Of a stretch of DNA of 64,000 nucleotides, positions 11,108-23,892 are shown piece after piece. Under the pieces are notes generated by a model. It worked only from the letters and a program-made list of their open reading frames with translations. It searched no databases and had not been told where the DNA came from. Location of the stretch: contig NC_133115.1 in the NCBI RefSeq assembly GCF_022965805.1, positions 29,751,321 through 29,815,320 on the forward strand, given 5' to 3'. Origin of the DNA: Primulina eburnea. Its lineage: Eukaryota > Streptophyta > Magnoliopsida > Lamiales > Gesneriaceae. Made by a program: the position numbers and the translations under genes. Positions within the stretch are counted from its first letter, which is position 1, and every line of letters begins with the position of its first letter.

Positions 11108-11289
11108 GAGTGAGTCTCATGTGATACCGTCTCACTGATCTTAATCTGTGAGACGGGTCAACCCTACCAATATTCACAATAAAAAGTAATACTCTTAGCA
11201 TAAAAAGTAATACTTTTTCATGGATGATCCAAATAAGAGATCCGTCTCATAAATACGACCCGTGAGACCGTCTCACACAAGTTTTTGCC
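11108..11289 (+). mobile_element. MITE of family S, copy 1
   Basis: This 182-bp element starts GAGTGAGTCTC and ends TTTTTGCC. It is flanked by a perfect 9-bp duplication, aaaaatatt, at 11099-11107 and 11290-11298. Near each end is the near-palindrome GTGAGACCGTCTCAC. Three further good copies are in the window. A 9-bp duplication suggests the Mutator superfamily. There is no coding capacity. Confidence 0.85.
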
Positions 11290-11431
11290 AAAAATATTTG
11301 GGTGAAAATTTGAAAATATAAAAAATAGATATGATTGGAAAATTTTGAGAAATTGATTTATGACTTTTATTATGTTTCTTAATTAACGGATTTTATTGTT
11401 TTTTCCATATTTATCTTTTACTTTATACCTC

Positions 11432-11432
<1 letters not shown>

Positions 11433-11511
<79 letters not shown>
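11433..11511. repeat. (ATT)n microsatellite
   Basis: An uninterrupted trinucleotide run of about 26 units. Confidence 0.95.
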
Positions 11512-11516
<5 letters not shown>

Positions 11517-11633
11517 TGATAATAAAATTATTTGAAGGAAAAAGAGAAAAAAAATAAAAAAGAGTTGGAGGTATGGGGTGGAGCAACGAGCGAGGAGGGC
11601 AGATTTGTTGGTTTCATTTGTGCAAAATATGCT

Positions 11634-13332
11634 TGTGAGAACCCAAATTTTTGAGAACGTAATTAATTAAATATAGATATGTATAAGAATTTATTATTGA
11701 GTTATAATAAATTCGAAAATATAAATAAGACAGGGAAATCGAAATACAATGCAAGATATACGGTAAATTAAGGCTGGATATCCACATAATTGGAAGGAAA
11801 TATTACAATCAATGCAGTTTTTCTCAACAAGGAAGCACCTCAATATTTAAGGAAGAAGTATCTCGAAATTTATAGAATGAGCATCTCCAAATTTTGGAAA
11901 GAATATCAATCAAATTATGGTAAGATTTTCACCTCACCCTATAAATAGGAGAAGCTTTCATTCATAATTTATACATCAATTTCGAGTTTTTGCTCCAAAT
12001 TTTCGAAATTTCTCTCCAAAATTCTGCTGCAGTCATCAAAGTTCTGTCCAAGTTCATAAAATCTTTTCTGTCAGTCGGGTTCTCTGAATCCGATATCCAC
12101 CGTTCAGAATATGCTTCCATAAGTTTTGAACTTATCCAAATTTTGGCCAAATGCAACAGTTATTTTTTCGTTTATAGCATTCGCAAGAAAACTACTCAGA
12201 TTTTAGGCAAGAAACAACATACCTATGGTTTTTCATCCATAAGCAGGTTAAAACGACTTCCAAACTCGATCTCCACTGTTCATAATTTAGTTGACGTACT
12301 TATAAACGTAATGTAAAAGTTTAAGCCCGATCCAACGGTTCAAAAAGGAGAAAGGAAATTTACAACGTGACTGATTTTTAGGTAGATGTGCTGCCGCGTT
12401 TCGAAGCATGATTCTTCTATGATTTTCGAATTCTTCATGTTTTCTTCCAGTCTAAGGTAAGTGGGTTTTCGCTATATTATAATTTACACACTTGTCCTTC
12501 GTAGGTGGGTTTTTGTTATGATATTTTTTCGTAAGTGAGTTTTTGTTGCCATACTTTTCTCTGAAGTGTGTTTGCGTTTAAAGAAATTATAATTTGTGTA
12601 CGAATCTCCCTTCGGTTTTTGAAAGTTTGTTTGAGCATAATTCCTTGTTCATGATATATTTTCTTCAAGATTTGTTAAATTATATGTTCAAAGCACTGTT
12701 CGGATTCGATTGGATATGAAAAAGGATTTCCGAACTATGACCCTTATACGGTGGGATGGTAACCGTTGTATGGCCTCACTCCATAGAGCATTAACATATT
12801 GGACACGGACTCACTTCTTAGAGGATTAATATATATGAGACTGATATCAGTAAACCTATAGAAGGTCGAAAAATTGCAGTGCGGTTATGATATGAATATG
12901 ATGATATGTTATGAAAAAGCATGATATATTTATGTGTCATTTTCTAAAATTGTGTAAATAAATTTATATTGTGCTCGAACGGTCCCACTTGCTGAGTGAC
13001 GACCATATCACTCACCCCTTACTCTACCTTCCCCAGACAAATCAGATGAAGAAATAAAGAAAGAAGAATCGGACACCAGTTTTGGGCTGATAGTTGACGA
13101 ATGAAGAATTTTAATTAAGAATATGATATTGTGAGTTTTAAATTCAAGTTATAAAAGCTTCAGCAGATTTGTATCGTTTTCAGAGTTACTATTGTAAAGA
13201 CGATTCCATTTTTAGGATATTTATGATATAAACTGGTTTAGGTTTATACTGTACTGCGAGGCTTTTTGTTTAGAAATTATGTGATTGTTGAATAACACCA
13301 GTGTCGACTAACCCCAGTCTCGGGGCGTGACA
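11634..13332 (+). repeat. 5' LTR of element G
   Basis: This 1699-bp LTR runs from TGTGAGAACC to GGGGCGTGACA. TATAAATA is at 11940-11947. A consensus splice donor, AAG before GTAAGT, is at 12457-12462. It shares its 3' end and the GTAAGTGGG block with the LTR of T, so the two are related families. Confidence 0.88.
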
Positions 13333-13338
13333 TTTAAG

Positions 13339-13350
13339 TGGTATCAGAGC
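13339..13350 (+). other. Primer binding site of element G
   Basis: TGGTATCAGAGC lies six bases after the LTR and matches initiator-Met tRNA. Confidence 0.9.
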
Positions 13351-14797
13351 CGTCATGTTCATAATCTAGTTGGGAAGAAAAAAAATCGATCAGATTATGG
13401 AAAAGCGACGATCCTCCCCTCCAAAATGGCCAAACGAGTAACATTCACAATTCGTTGTAAAGCATAGTCCGAAAACGTGAAAATCCTTCGTTTAGACCTT
13501 CGAAATCGCGTTTTTGTTATTTTAGGAAAGTTTCATAGAACTCATAACTTTTCATAGGAAACTCAGAATTTAATTTTGTCAATTGTTCTGAAATCCTCTC
13601 GACGTATTCTTTTTTTCCATGGGTCAATGTCCAAACTTTCTAATTTGGAAACTTTCTCGAAAAATCTCTTGCAACGCATTTTTTTGTACTACTTGTCGAA
13701 TTTTTATGGAATTATATTATGGGGACAATTAGTATTTGCGTATATTGTTAGAGATAAGCTGACTTAAGTTTTTGAATTAAGATAAAAAATTGACTCGAGG
13801 ATGATGTGTTATTTATGAAAACTAATATAAGAAAAGTTGATGTAACAATTATATTATAAGTTTTGGGTATTCCAATAGAAAAATTGATATGTGTTAACAG
13901 TTAACTATATGGGCATTAAGTTTGAGTTATTAAGAATGCTAAACACTAACTTTAAATATGTAGGACCTTGAAATATCTGGTGAGACAATATCCTCAGGTT
14001 AAGGAATTTATATTATTTTGGAATAATAAGTAGGCTACGACCTTAAGTAAATAATATAAGTTATGAGACATTGATGGGTATCAAAGAAAGTATAGTACAG
14101 TAAGTTTTGATTTTTATGGTATTAAGAATGATTCAAAGAGAATGATGACATTCAATGAACTCCTTTGTGTTAGAGCGTGATAGGCTCATGGTCTTGATGA
14201 AAGTAAGATTTAGTAAAAGAATAATTATTTGAGTTAATCATGAATAGATTATAATTTTTGGGATTTAAGTGAATAAGTTATAGATCGATATTGAGTTAAG
14301 TTTTAATATTCTATTAGGGTTTTAATTTTCAAGATAGTAATCGAGTTAATTTCAAGATAGAATAAATTAACATCAATTCCCATATGTTAAGTGCTGACTT
14401 GATTCAACTCACTTAAGTAAATTTCGACGCCATCCTATGAATGAATTGATTATATAAGATCCATGTAATAACAGATGGCCAGAGTAAAAATTTCAAACTT
14501 TGAACGCTGAACTAAGAAGAAATCAGGTACCATTGCGATGCCAAGGAACATAAATACATTTTTTCTATTTCCCAGACTTGGAAAGCCATAATATCGAGAG
14601 AAGAAGTTTCCTAGAAATGGTGAACAAAGTGCAAGAAGGAGATTAGCTGAAGTTGGAAGATATTCCAGTAATACGAAAATTTTCGGACGTTTTTCCAGAA
14701 AAGCTTCTTGGAATGGTTTCGGACCGTGAAGTAGATTTCGAGATAAATTCGGTACTTGATGATGCACCTATCTCCAATGCACTCTGATTCCATGATA
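13351..14797 (+). pseudogene. Internal remnant of G: leader and protease-RT junction
   Basis: Bases 13351-13720 align with the leader of T (for example the shared ATCCTCTCGACRTAT near 13600). About 14650-14780 encodes a decayed pol segment with VIRKFSDVFPEKLLG and REVDFEIN, which corresponds to the stretch between protease and reverse transcriptase in T at about 25510-25600. Gag and protease between these are gone or unreadable. The sequence then breaks at the solo LTR. Confidence 0.65.
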
Positions 14798-14802
14798 GAA
14801 GA

Positions 14803-16971
14803 TGTGGGGACCCGGACGTTGATCTTTCTTCTTACTCATCTTTGGGATTTAATTATCAATTCAGATAAAACAAGGTCTAAAAATTTTATTTTTTTTTAAA
14901 AATACAAGTGCGGAAGGTAATGACATCTACGTAATATACATATCTGTATAAAACTACGTTTCAGTACAAAAATACAATAACGTGCAATAGTCTTTCAATT
15001 AATTTAAGGTTCGACTACTAGAGTTCAAGTAATAAAACCTATCTATATCCAAGTCCGGAATCACCACGCTAAACTCGTCTTCTCTCATCATCTTCTCGAC
15101 CCCGATCTTGCCCCACCTGTTGTCATGCACACATACAAAACAAGACAACAGCCGGATACTCCGGTGAGAATAAATCCCAGTATAAAACATGGTAAGCATG
15201 TATAGAAACAATCTAAATCATAAAACATGCTATCATGAACATATTCAAAAGTAATAGATTTCATAATCTATAAAATCAAATCAAAATAAGCATGCAACTT
15301 AATTCAGATCAACATGCAGTTTAATCAAATCATAAACACATGCTATCATGACTGAAAGCAATAAAGATGGGTTTCATAGTCTATGATACCACATCCATAA
15401 ACGCATGCAGTTCTAGTCAAATCATTTCTAGACTCGACTCAACTATAACTCTAGGGATCACGTTGTGAATAAGACGATCTATCACCTACTCTCCAATCGG
15501 GGTGACGGTACGTCTTATTCCTAGACTTCGGTCCACATCTACAATAGGAGACTGATCTTCTCCTACGCTGTGATACCACCGAACGTCTAGAAGTTTGACT
15601 GATCTGTCAAGACTCCCTATCTTAAATGCAATGAATAACAATCTATAAATAAAGCATAGCATATCAACACATAAACACAAGCATATTTACCTCAGAATAT
15701 AACAATAATCTAGTATGTGATTTTGTTGGGAAACTCAAATGAGATCTGATTTGAGTTATGTCTTCCCAAATATCACATGAATTATACCTTTGTCGTCCCG
15801 GTCTGACGAAGACAATGACCTGTATTCAACTCTGTCCATATCAAATCTGAAATGACAATATCGAATACACTGTATCAGTGAATAATTCAATACACAAACT
15901 GTTCTGATCAATACTCAATTTAGTATACAATCTGATCAATGTCTGAACAAGATACAATCTGAGTCATATCAATAATATCACAATCTAATCGAAATCATAT
16001 CTGAATCTGATCAATCTAAATCACTACTGAATCTGATCAATCTAAATCAACTGATGTTTCGACGGCATAACAATACAATCTGAATAACCCCGTCAATCTG
16101 AACATCACAAACATATTACTGGAATTCATAATCTGTGTCAATACAATTTATACTTTGAATACTAACACAATTCTGATATAGAATCTCAGTCAATATCTTT
16201 CACAAATCATAACAATTACATAAACAGTCTGTTCTTTAATCTGTCTTCAATTCTATAATGTCTACGGTAGTAGAAACACCATATCTAAATCATATTCGAT
16301 TCTAGCAACATCATATTTTCGAAACATCTTAAAACGTAACAAAACTTACGTCCTGGTGTAGCCCGTGTCGAGAGGAACTCAGAACTGAAGTCGGATTTGA
16401 ATTCTGACGGACGGATTTCTCACAATCACAACTCTAAAAGGCGTAAGAATTTTCTCTCAAAGCCTCGGCCCTCTGTCTTGAATTTTTGAGGAATTTACGT
16501 GTAATCCATCTATATATATATTGCATGCAAATCTGGAAACGTGTCTTATTTTTCAGCGACCACGCATGACCTCGGGTGCGGTCGTGTCATGCACGCTCAT
16601 GCTTCGGCATGCTTATCATTTTCTGGAATTTAGGACCGCGGGTGCGGTACATCTTAGACCGCCGGTGCGGTAACACCACCGCGGGTGCGGTGTTGCCTCG
16701 AATAAATTTTGCCAAGTTTCTGTCCATGCACCGCGGGTGCGGTCTTGGTTGCATCGCGGGTGCGGTGTGGCTTCGGCCTTTCTTGCAAAAATCCACAATT
16801 GCGTGACCGCGGGTGCACTCCTGTTCTGGGCGCGGGTGCGGTCTTGCAAACCCTATTTTCTCATGTCTTTTCCTCCCTCATTGCATGTCATGCATTCTCA
16901 TATCTTCCGAGTCTCACGTTAATGACGATCAATAATCTCGGTTATCGATTCTGTAATTCTTGGGCCTTACA
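14803..16971 (-). mobile_element. Solo LTR of family B
   Basis: This 2169-bp LTR runs TGTGGGGACC to GGGCCTTACA, like the B LTRs. It is flanked by a perfect 5-bp duplication, gaaga, at 14798-14802 and 16972-16976. There is no internal region, so LTR-LTR recombination removed it. The U3 palindrome array is replaced by another word (16571-16842). Confidence 0.92.
16571..16842 (-). promoter_or_regulatory. ACCGCGGGTGCGGT dyad array in solo B LTR
   Basis: About eight copies of ACCGC-GGGT-GCGGT or close variants lie just upstream, in LTR orientation, of a TATATATATA tract at 16509-16521. The position equals that of the CGCGCATATGCGCG array in the other B LTRs. Confidence 0.7.
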
Positions 16972-16976
16972 GAAGA

Positions 16977-17649
16977 CATTCAGTCCAACCTTCTCCATTT
17001 GATTTCATATATTTCTGATATCAAATCACCCAATTATTGAACACATTGAAGATTGATTCTATGCAGGAGAATACAATGAAGAACCTACAACATGTTACAA
17101 AGGATATCACTTTCCTATTTCTCCAACTAGATCAATTAAAAATAGACCAAGTGATGGTTCAAGCACATTTCTAGACTCAATACATGTTCAAAAATCGCAT
17201 TGAATTTTTGGAAACAATAATGACGAAGAGAATGTATCTGATGCAAGAACATATAATGAATGCAATATCTCATGTCACATCGGAAGTCTGTGCGTTATCC
17301 AGCAAGGTTGATGAGTTTGACAAAAAGGAGGAAGAGGAAGAAAAACAACAGAAGCTATCTAAGAAGAGACCTAGTCAACCGACTGAACTAGGACCAGCTG
17401 ATAAAAGACAAAAGAAATGAAGAAATCCAGATCAGTTAGAAGACATTATTTATACTCAGTTGAGAAATTTGACAGATTTTCAGTCAGTCAGTAGAAGATT
17501 ATTTTATTCAGAAATTCTTTTATTCTTTCATTTTTTTACAAATCTGTACAATGAAAGAGTTATAAATAAAAGATTATTTTATCTACGAAGAGTTCAGTTT
17601 GATCAGTTCATAAAATCTAAGTTCTATCAAACACCTAAAAAGGGAAAAT
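16977..17649 (+). mobile_element. 3' internal remnant of Copia element C
   Basis: This stretch ends in a purine-rich tract (AAAAAGGGAAAAT, 17637-17649) followed by an LTR start, TGTTGGAAAC. It therefore looks like the last internal part of a Copia element. No pol motif remains. The exact junction with element G, between 14797 and about 17050, is not clear. Confidence 0.55.
17184..17420 (+). CDS. Hypothetical lysine-rich 78-aa ORF in Copia C
   Basis: The frame has a helical N-terminal half (RIEFLETIMTKRMYLMQEH), then an acidic run and a basic, proline-containing end (KKRPSQPTELGPADKRQKK). The basic end resembles a nuclear-localisation type of sequence. It lies between pol and 3' LTR of a Copia remnant, where some Copia lineages have an extra frame. 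The preceding bases also read as helical protein, so this may be the end of a longer broken frame. I assign no function. Confidence 0.35.
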   Translation: MFKNRIEFLETIMTKRMYLMQEHIMNAISHVTSEVCALSSKVDEFDKKEEEEEKQQKLSKKRPSQPTELGPADKRQKK

Positions 17650-18229
17650 TGTTGGAAACTTAATTTCGGAGTTTGACAAATTGAGCGTGAAAAGATCGAA
17701 CAACTGATCAAGAAGGCTGAAAGTAACTGAACTAAAAATTCATAAAATTATATTTGCCCGAACTGAAGATTAATGTGTGTATAATCAAAGGCAAATGAAC
17801 TAAGCTAACTGAACTGTGTAGTCAACTGGATGATCAGCTGAGACTAACAGTTACACAGCAATCAGTTAATCCTATCGGCTATGTCAACTGATAAATCAGT
17901 TTGACATGTCATCAGTTAAGGAAAGTAGCTATCAACCGACAATTGTACAAGAGAAGACTGCAACGTATAGTGGGAACGTCGCATTTCAGAAAAGCTACAT
18001 TGTATGATTGTCAGAAGAATGTACATGGCTATATAACAGATATAGATTCAAAATGCATTCATTGTTACCATTAGAAGCAAAGTCTATAAATAGCAGAGAA
18101 GATCAGTTAAAGCAGAGTAATCAATTGCGAAGTTGCCCAAGTTATCAAGAAATATAGTTAAGAACTCCGCGCATATTCTATCAAGTTTAAAAGATCTCAA
18201 AAGCTCATGTTTAGCATACACATTCATAA

Positions 18230-20974
18230 TGATAAGTCCATTACACATTTTGCTTAAAAAGTACTAGAATTTTTTTAAAACCTCACAATTAAATCGGCCG
18301 AAACTACATACACATATTTAAAATAATTGTGACATCATTTTAAAATAAAACAACCAACTATATTTAAAAATCAAAGGAAATAGTTTTAAACATAAAATCA
18401 TCCAATGTTTTTCCAAACCTAAAAGCAATATTTTTAAAATAAAACCAACTCTATCAACCTCTCAAAACCACTCAAAAACATAAATAAAACTCGTAAAAAT
18501 CTTTAACATAAGCATAAAATCACTGGTGCGAAAAACTAGTGCTGGTCCTTGGGTTACGTGCACCTTCAGTCCAGTCATATCAATCATCAAGACCTCCACT
18601 ACCATCAACAACATAGTCACCTGCATCGATCACACCTAGTGAGTCTAAAGACTCAACACACCATATTCTTGATAACAAATAACACGTATACAGATCACAT
18701 GCAACAGTGAAAATACTTTTACTTAAAATAACATTTTCTTAATCATACATAAACTTAAACATTTTCATATCATTATCAACATATTCATATTCACCATAAA
18801 CATATATGTATTCCTTTCATTTAATTCAGATCGTTGATTGTGGCTTTCGTATTTGTACTGGGGTCGATGGATCCATCTACATGTAACCATAGTACTGGGC
18901 GGCGGGGACATCAGTGACACTCTCACCCGTCAACTGAGCCTTGGCCTTACGTATTAACATATCATCATATTCGTATTAGTCAAAATCCTTTCACATCCTT
19001 CGACATTTCATATTTCCACCACTTATAAAATCATGCATATTAATATCATTTTTTTTCTTTAAAACCAAGCATGAAACATTTCTTTTAGTATCAAAATTAT
19101 ATCATAAAAATCCAAAAACATTTAAAATAAATATTTTAACACATAAAACAACATTTAGAGCATTGTCATGTTGTTTACTATTTTCTAGTGTAAAATGACT
19201 GTTTTACCCCTAGAAGTAAAATTCACCGAATTTGACTTTTTCTCACTTTCATTGACCCTAGACCATCCCAAATAATTATTTAAGCTTAAATTTAATTTAT
19301 CACAATTTTATTTAGCTTAAATTCCAGGCTTTCTAATTATTCTTTAATTATTAATTCAATGAGCGTTTAATTCCCGAATTAATTCACACTTTAATTTAAA
19401 ATTCCCAAATTCAAAACTTAAACTTTTTATATTTAATTAGCCCTCGTGAACCATGATTCGACCTCTGTTGAACTACATTTCAATCCTTAGCCAGTAAACC
19501 TTAACTTTCGAACCCTATATTAACCCCTTGAGATAACTCATGATTTCCACGAGCCGCACCCAAAACACCCCGAACCAACTTCGGACCAGACCTCCCCTGG
19601 ACCCTCATGAACCCTCTGGACCCCTAGGACTTGACACTAGCACAAACCGAAGCCACCCCTAACAGAAGCAAGCTGTGGCCGAGCCTCCTCCATGCACTAG
19701 GACTCTTGCAACTCGCTTAGGACTCTAACCACCAAGCCAGCCCTGAGCCCCGCCCTTGTGCACCCTTTTAGGACCCTAGATACCTAGCCTAGCCCAACCC
19801 TAAGCCCCTGGCCGAGCCACAAACTCCCTTGCGCAACAGTTGAACTCGCGCGCACACGCTCGGGTGGAGACCTAGCTTGCTATGACTCCTCCCCAGCACT
19901 GGTGCTCGACTCCTAGCATGGCTAGGAATCCTCTCCTGACCCAACCATTACCCTAGCCCAGCCCTGGTCGGGCCAAAGCCAAGCCATGCATGGTTTAACC
20001 CATAACCCGATCACCTTGGCCCTAAAACATGCATATTAATTCCAGCTTGTTCGTTTCTCGTTGCAGCGATTTAAGTGCATCCTAAGACTCCTTAAATAAT
20101 GTAAAAACAACCCTTAAACCTTCCCTAATCATGAAAGCCCCTTCATGTAAGTAAACAACAAGTTTTGGATCAAATACCATGCTTTAAATTTCATGTTTTG
20201 CACAAAAAAAAATAATAATAAAAGAGGTAGTTGTTTTCCATGCAATTCATGATCAAATAAATATTAGGGTGTGATAGAAGAGAAAAGGGAAGAAATATGG
20301 CTTGTCTTTGCATATTTAACGCACTAATTTTGTTGACGATGCGAAGAAAGACGAAGAACAAGGACCCTTGCTTGAAAGGGCCGATGCTAACCCTAGAAAA
20401 TTATTATGTGTGTGTGTATTTGGTGCAAGGATTCTTGTGTGATGAGGAGTGGTGGGCATATACTTTATATAAATAAAGGGTAGGGTTTTTGGGCTTAAGT
20501 TTTGAAAAAATAATTAGTGTGCAAGCTTTAGCCCTTTAGTAAACTATTCTAGGTCCAATAAGCCTAATAGTGCATCTAAAATTTATTTCGTTTATGAAAG
20601 TTCGTGAAATTATTAGCCGAGTTGTTAAAATATTCGTATTTTTGTTGAAAATTGAATATCGATACAAATTACGTCCCGGTAAATAAAATACCTCAAAACT
20701 CCTTATTTTCAAAAATAACAAAAGCATCATCATTATTTTAAATAATTAAAACAATTATTTAATAAATATAATTTTCAATTTTTAGCCCTCGGTCCCGTTC
20801 CGCGATCGCACCTCGAATATCCTTTAAAAATACAATTTTATGCATTTTAAATGTGTAAACATGCACACTATATTTAATTCATACAATTAAAATAATTTAA
20901 TTAAAATACATAAGAAATTTAATAAATTGCATGCATGTGGTTCACGTGGACCTTAAAATTTTCGGGACGTTACA
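18230..20974 (-). mobile_element. Solo LTR of family R
   Basis: This 2745-bp LTR runs TGATAAGTCC to GGGACGTTACA on the plus strand. It sits in the Copia C LTR. The flanks cataa (18225-18229) and catag (20975-20979) are a 4-of-5 duplication. Other R copies begin at 37350 and 38113. The minus orientation is a guess from the TGTAACGTCC end. GC-rich bases at 19540-20040 show no credible gene. Confidence 0.65.
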
Positions 20975-21081
20975 CATAGCTTTCAGGCTATACTTTGAGC
21001 TTATAGCACAAACACTCATTGTTGTATTATTCAATCTTATAGAGATCAGTTGTGCTAAGAAGTTACACATCAGTTGAGTAC

Positions 21082-22570
21082 TGTAAGATCCAATTTTTTT
21101 TAGCATGCAAATAAATAACTAGAAGGAAATTTGGGAGATTTGATTATTGTATTAAATAAGATATGCATATGGGAAAAGAATAAATTGTTGGAAATCTTTG
21201 TCACCAAGTCAAGAATATCTACATTAAGACAATCATATTTTCGAAATTGGTAAGAAATAAGTGTAGATTGGGAATATAATATTTAATTAAAAATGAATGA
21301 GTCATGCATGGACATGCATAGTTTCGAAAATTGGGAGGAAATTTAGAAGGATTAGGCATGATATTTTCGAAATTCTACTAGAGTATATGCTTAGATATTG
21401 TGTTGCATGGATGCATGGAAAAGTGGAAGAAAATAATCAAACTTGTGCACAAAATCCTTGACTTAGCTACCAAATTTTCGAAAATAATGGAGGGCAAGGA
21501 ATTAAGGAATAAATCTCACCAATTGGTAGGAGAATAAACTCATCATGGAAGGGTTTTTTTTATAGCAAAAATCGTGTGATCTTGTATGCAAAAGGTAGGA
21601 TTTAGATGCCATGTTTAGCTCCATCCCCTTCACCTATAAATACCACACTATACCTAGCCATACCTCACACTTAAATTTCAAAATTTTAGATCTGAAATCT
21701 TGAAAATTCCAGCATCCCCTAGCGGAAACTCTGTCCAAAAATTGTCTCAAAGTTAGCCTAAAAATCAAGCCGAAGTGCCGCCGAGTGTAGAGCAAGGAAC
21801 GATCCATTCCCGAAGCCAAGCCACCACGTTTTTAGCATCAATAATTATTGTAAGTGGGCTTGTTTTTAAAACTTTTATTTCGGATTTATGCAACTTAAAT
21901 TTTCGGTTTTTTGTTTTAAAATTCGATCGAGCTCTGTCTCCCGTCTATACGTTTTTATGAAAGTTGATACGTGTATGTGTTGACACTGTGAGGATTCCCT
22001 GAAAATGGGTGAAATTCCAACATATGGCCCTTAACGGTGGGATAGAACCGTTTTATGGCCTCGCCCCCTTAGAGGATTAAAACTTAGGGACTGACGTCAG
22101 TAAACCGTTAAAGATGAAAAATCGCAGTGTTGTTATGTTACGGATATGATGTTACATTTATGAAAAGCGTGTTGTATTTATATGTATTTTTCGAAAATGT
22201 TATAAAATGGTTATATTGTGTTCAATATCCCCCATTTACTGAGTATTCCCAAAATACTCACCCCCCTTACTCTCCCCTCCCAGATAAGTCCGAAGAACAG
22301 GTTGAGGACGAAGAGTTCGAACAGTTTTGGGGCTGGTAAATCACAAGATTAGTAATAGATTTTATTTCGAATTTCTGATTTAATGAATTAAGATGCTTCC
22401 GCATTTACCACTATTTCGTTTGGATTTTGTTTTGGAAAGACATTTGTTGTTACGTTTAAATTATGATATATAAACTGGTTCGGTTTATATTGTGCTACAA
22501 AAAGCTTGTTGTTTCGATTGTGTGATTGTTAAACAACGCCGATGTCAATCACGAGTTTCGGGGCGTGACA
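21082..22570 (+). repeat. 5' LTR of element T
   Basis: The LTR runs TGTAAGATCC to GGGGCGTGACA. TATAAATA is at 21635-21642. Upstream are four TTTCGAAA-type palindromes between about 21236 and 21485. A splice donor, GTAAGT, is at 21850-21855. Confidence 0.94.
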
Positions 22571-22576
22571 TTTAAG

Positions 22577-22588
22577 TGGTATCAGAGC
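22577..22588 (+). other. Primer binding site of T
   Basis: TGGTATCAGAGC lies six bases after the LTR and matches initiator-Met tRNA. Confidence 0.93.
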
Positions 22589-23006
22589 CGCCAGGTTCAT
22601 AATCCGGTTGGGGAAAATGAGAAAATTTTTACAAAAAAAAAAATCAGTGGGATTTTCGAGAAAGGCCGATGATATCCCCTCCGAAACGGTCCAAAAAGCG
22701 GTTGCCGTTTAGGCCTGAAATCACGAAATTCCATCGTTTAGGCCTTCGAAACGTCGTTTTTGTCGTTTTAGGAAATATTCGTAGACCCTATAACTTCTCG
22801 TAGGAAATTCTGAATTTGATTCCGTCAATTTTTATGGAATCCTCTCGACATATCCTTCGAATCCATATGTCTAATTCCAAACTTTCCATTTTTGGAAAAA
22901 AAATATATTTATTTAAATTTCGAAAATTTCATATATATTGTATATTGACCTTTGTTATATGTTGTTTGTTTCCGATTTTGAGCATTTCCATTTTTGATTT
23001 CAGGAA

Positions 23007-23656
23007 ATGGCTCCATCTACTCCCATGCGACCCCACATCCATGCCCAAGCTGCCATTCGTCTGAAGGCGCTTGCCCTTCACTATCAGTATCGTCTGATTC
23101 GGTGACTTAGAGCCACATTGAGTGAGAGGAGGAGTGAGGTCGAAACCTTAGCCGCTGAGAAAAAGGAGATTCAAGTCTGCCTTAACCAGTCGATCTATCA
23201 GGGTGAGTTTGTTAGAGGTGATAACATTTACCTAAGAGATATCATAGAACAGTGCAAGTACCAGCATGGAAAGTTACGAGAGGATACGGAGCGTTATCGC
23301 AAGGAACTGGAGGAGGAGAAACAACAGAATTCCAAGGGTAAGCGGAGGCTGGAGAATTCGTGTGAGGCCATGAACAGCCTCGCGTATGTAAACCAATGTC
23401 TGACCCAACAGGTGGAAGCTCTAAAGGACCAACTCAAGCAGAAGAAACAGTATCATATGCAATATCAGCAGCATTGGAACGACGAGATGGACGTGGCTTA
23501 GGCGGAGATGCAGGGACTTAAAGCACAGGTGAGCAGATCACCCATATGGTAGAGATACTGCAAGAGGAAGAGCCAGAGGAGGAGCCTGAAGAGGAGGAGC
23601 CGATAGAGATCGATGAGCCTATAGCTGCCATAGGAGATCGAGAGATAGATCCTTAG
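23007..23656 (+). pseudogene. Extra coiled-coil ORF before gag in T
   Basis: From ATG at 23007 a frame of about 215 codons runs to TAG at 23656. It is broken by TGA at 23103, TAG at 23499 and one frameshift near 23530. The N-terminus is basic (MAPSTPMRPHIHAQAAIRLK). The middle is rich in charged and Q/L residues with a coiled-coil look. The C-terminus is strongly acidic (EEEPEEEPEEEEPIEIDEP). It has no Gag, zinc knuckle or enzyme motif. A CAG acceptor lies three bases before its ATG. I know no function; a structural or regulatory helper protein of the element is possible. Confidence 0.6.
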
Positions 23657-23892
23657 AGTTTCTTAGTTACCTTTCCTTATTACTAGGAGTTTATCTTTCC
23701 ATTGTTGTTATTTTATTTCAGTCAGTACGATTTGTTTCTTTCAATATTATTTGTTGCATTCAGTTGTTCATCTACATTCAAAAATTAATAAAGTTATGTT
23801 TATTTATTAATCTCAGTTGTTCCAGCATAACTTAATTATTCAATCCTACCATTATACACGTCAAATTCTTAGAAGCGTTTAACTTGTAGGAA

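Noticed and set aside
16576..17002. Overlapping frames on both strands in the solo B LTR
   Set aside because: They come from the GC-rich ACCGCGGGTGCGGT array.
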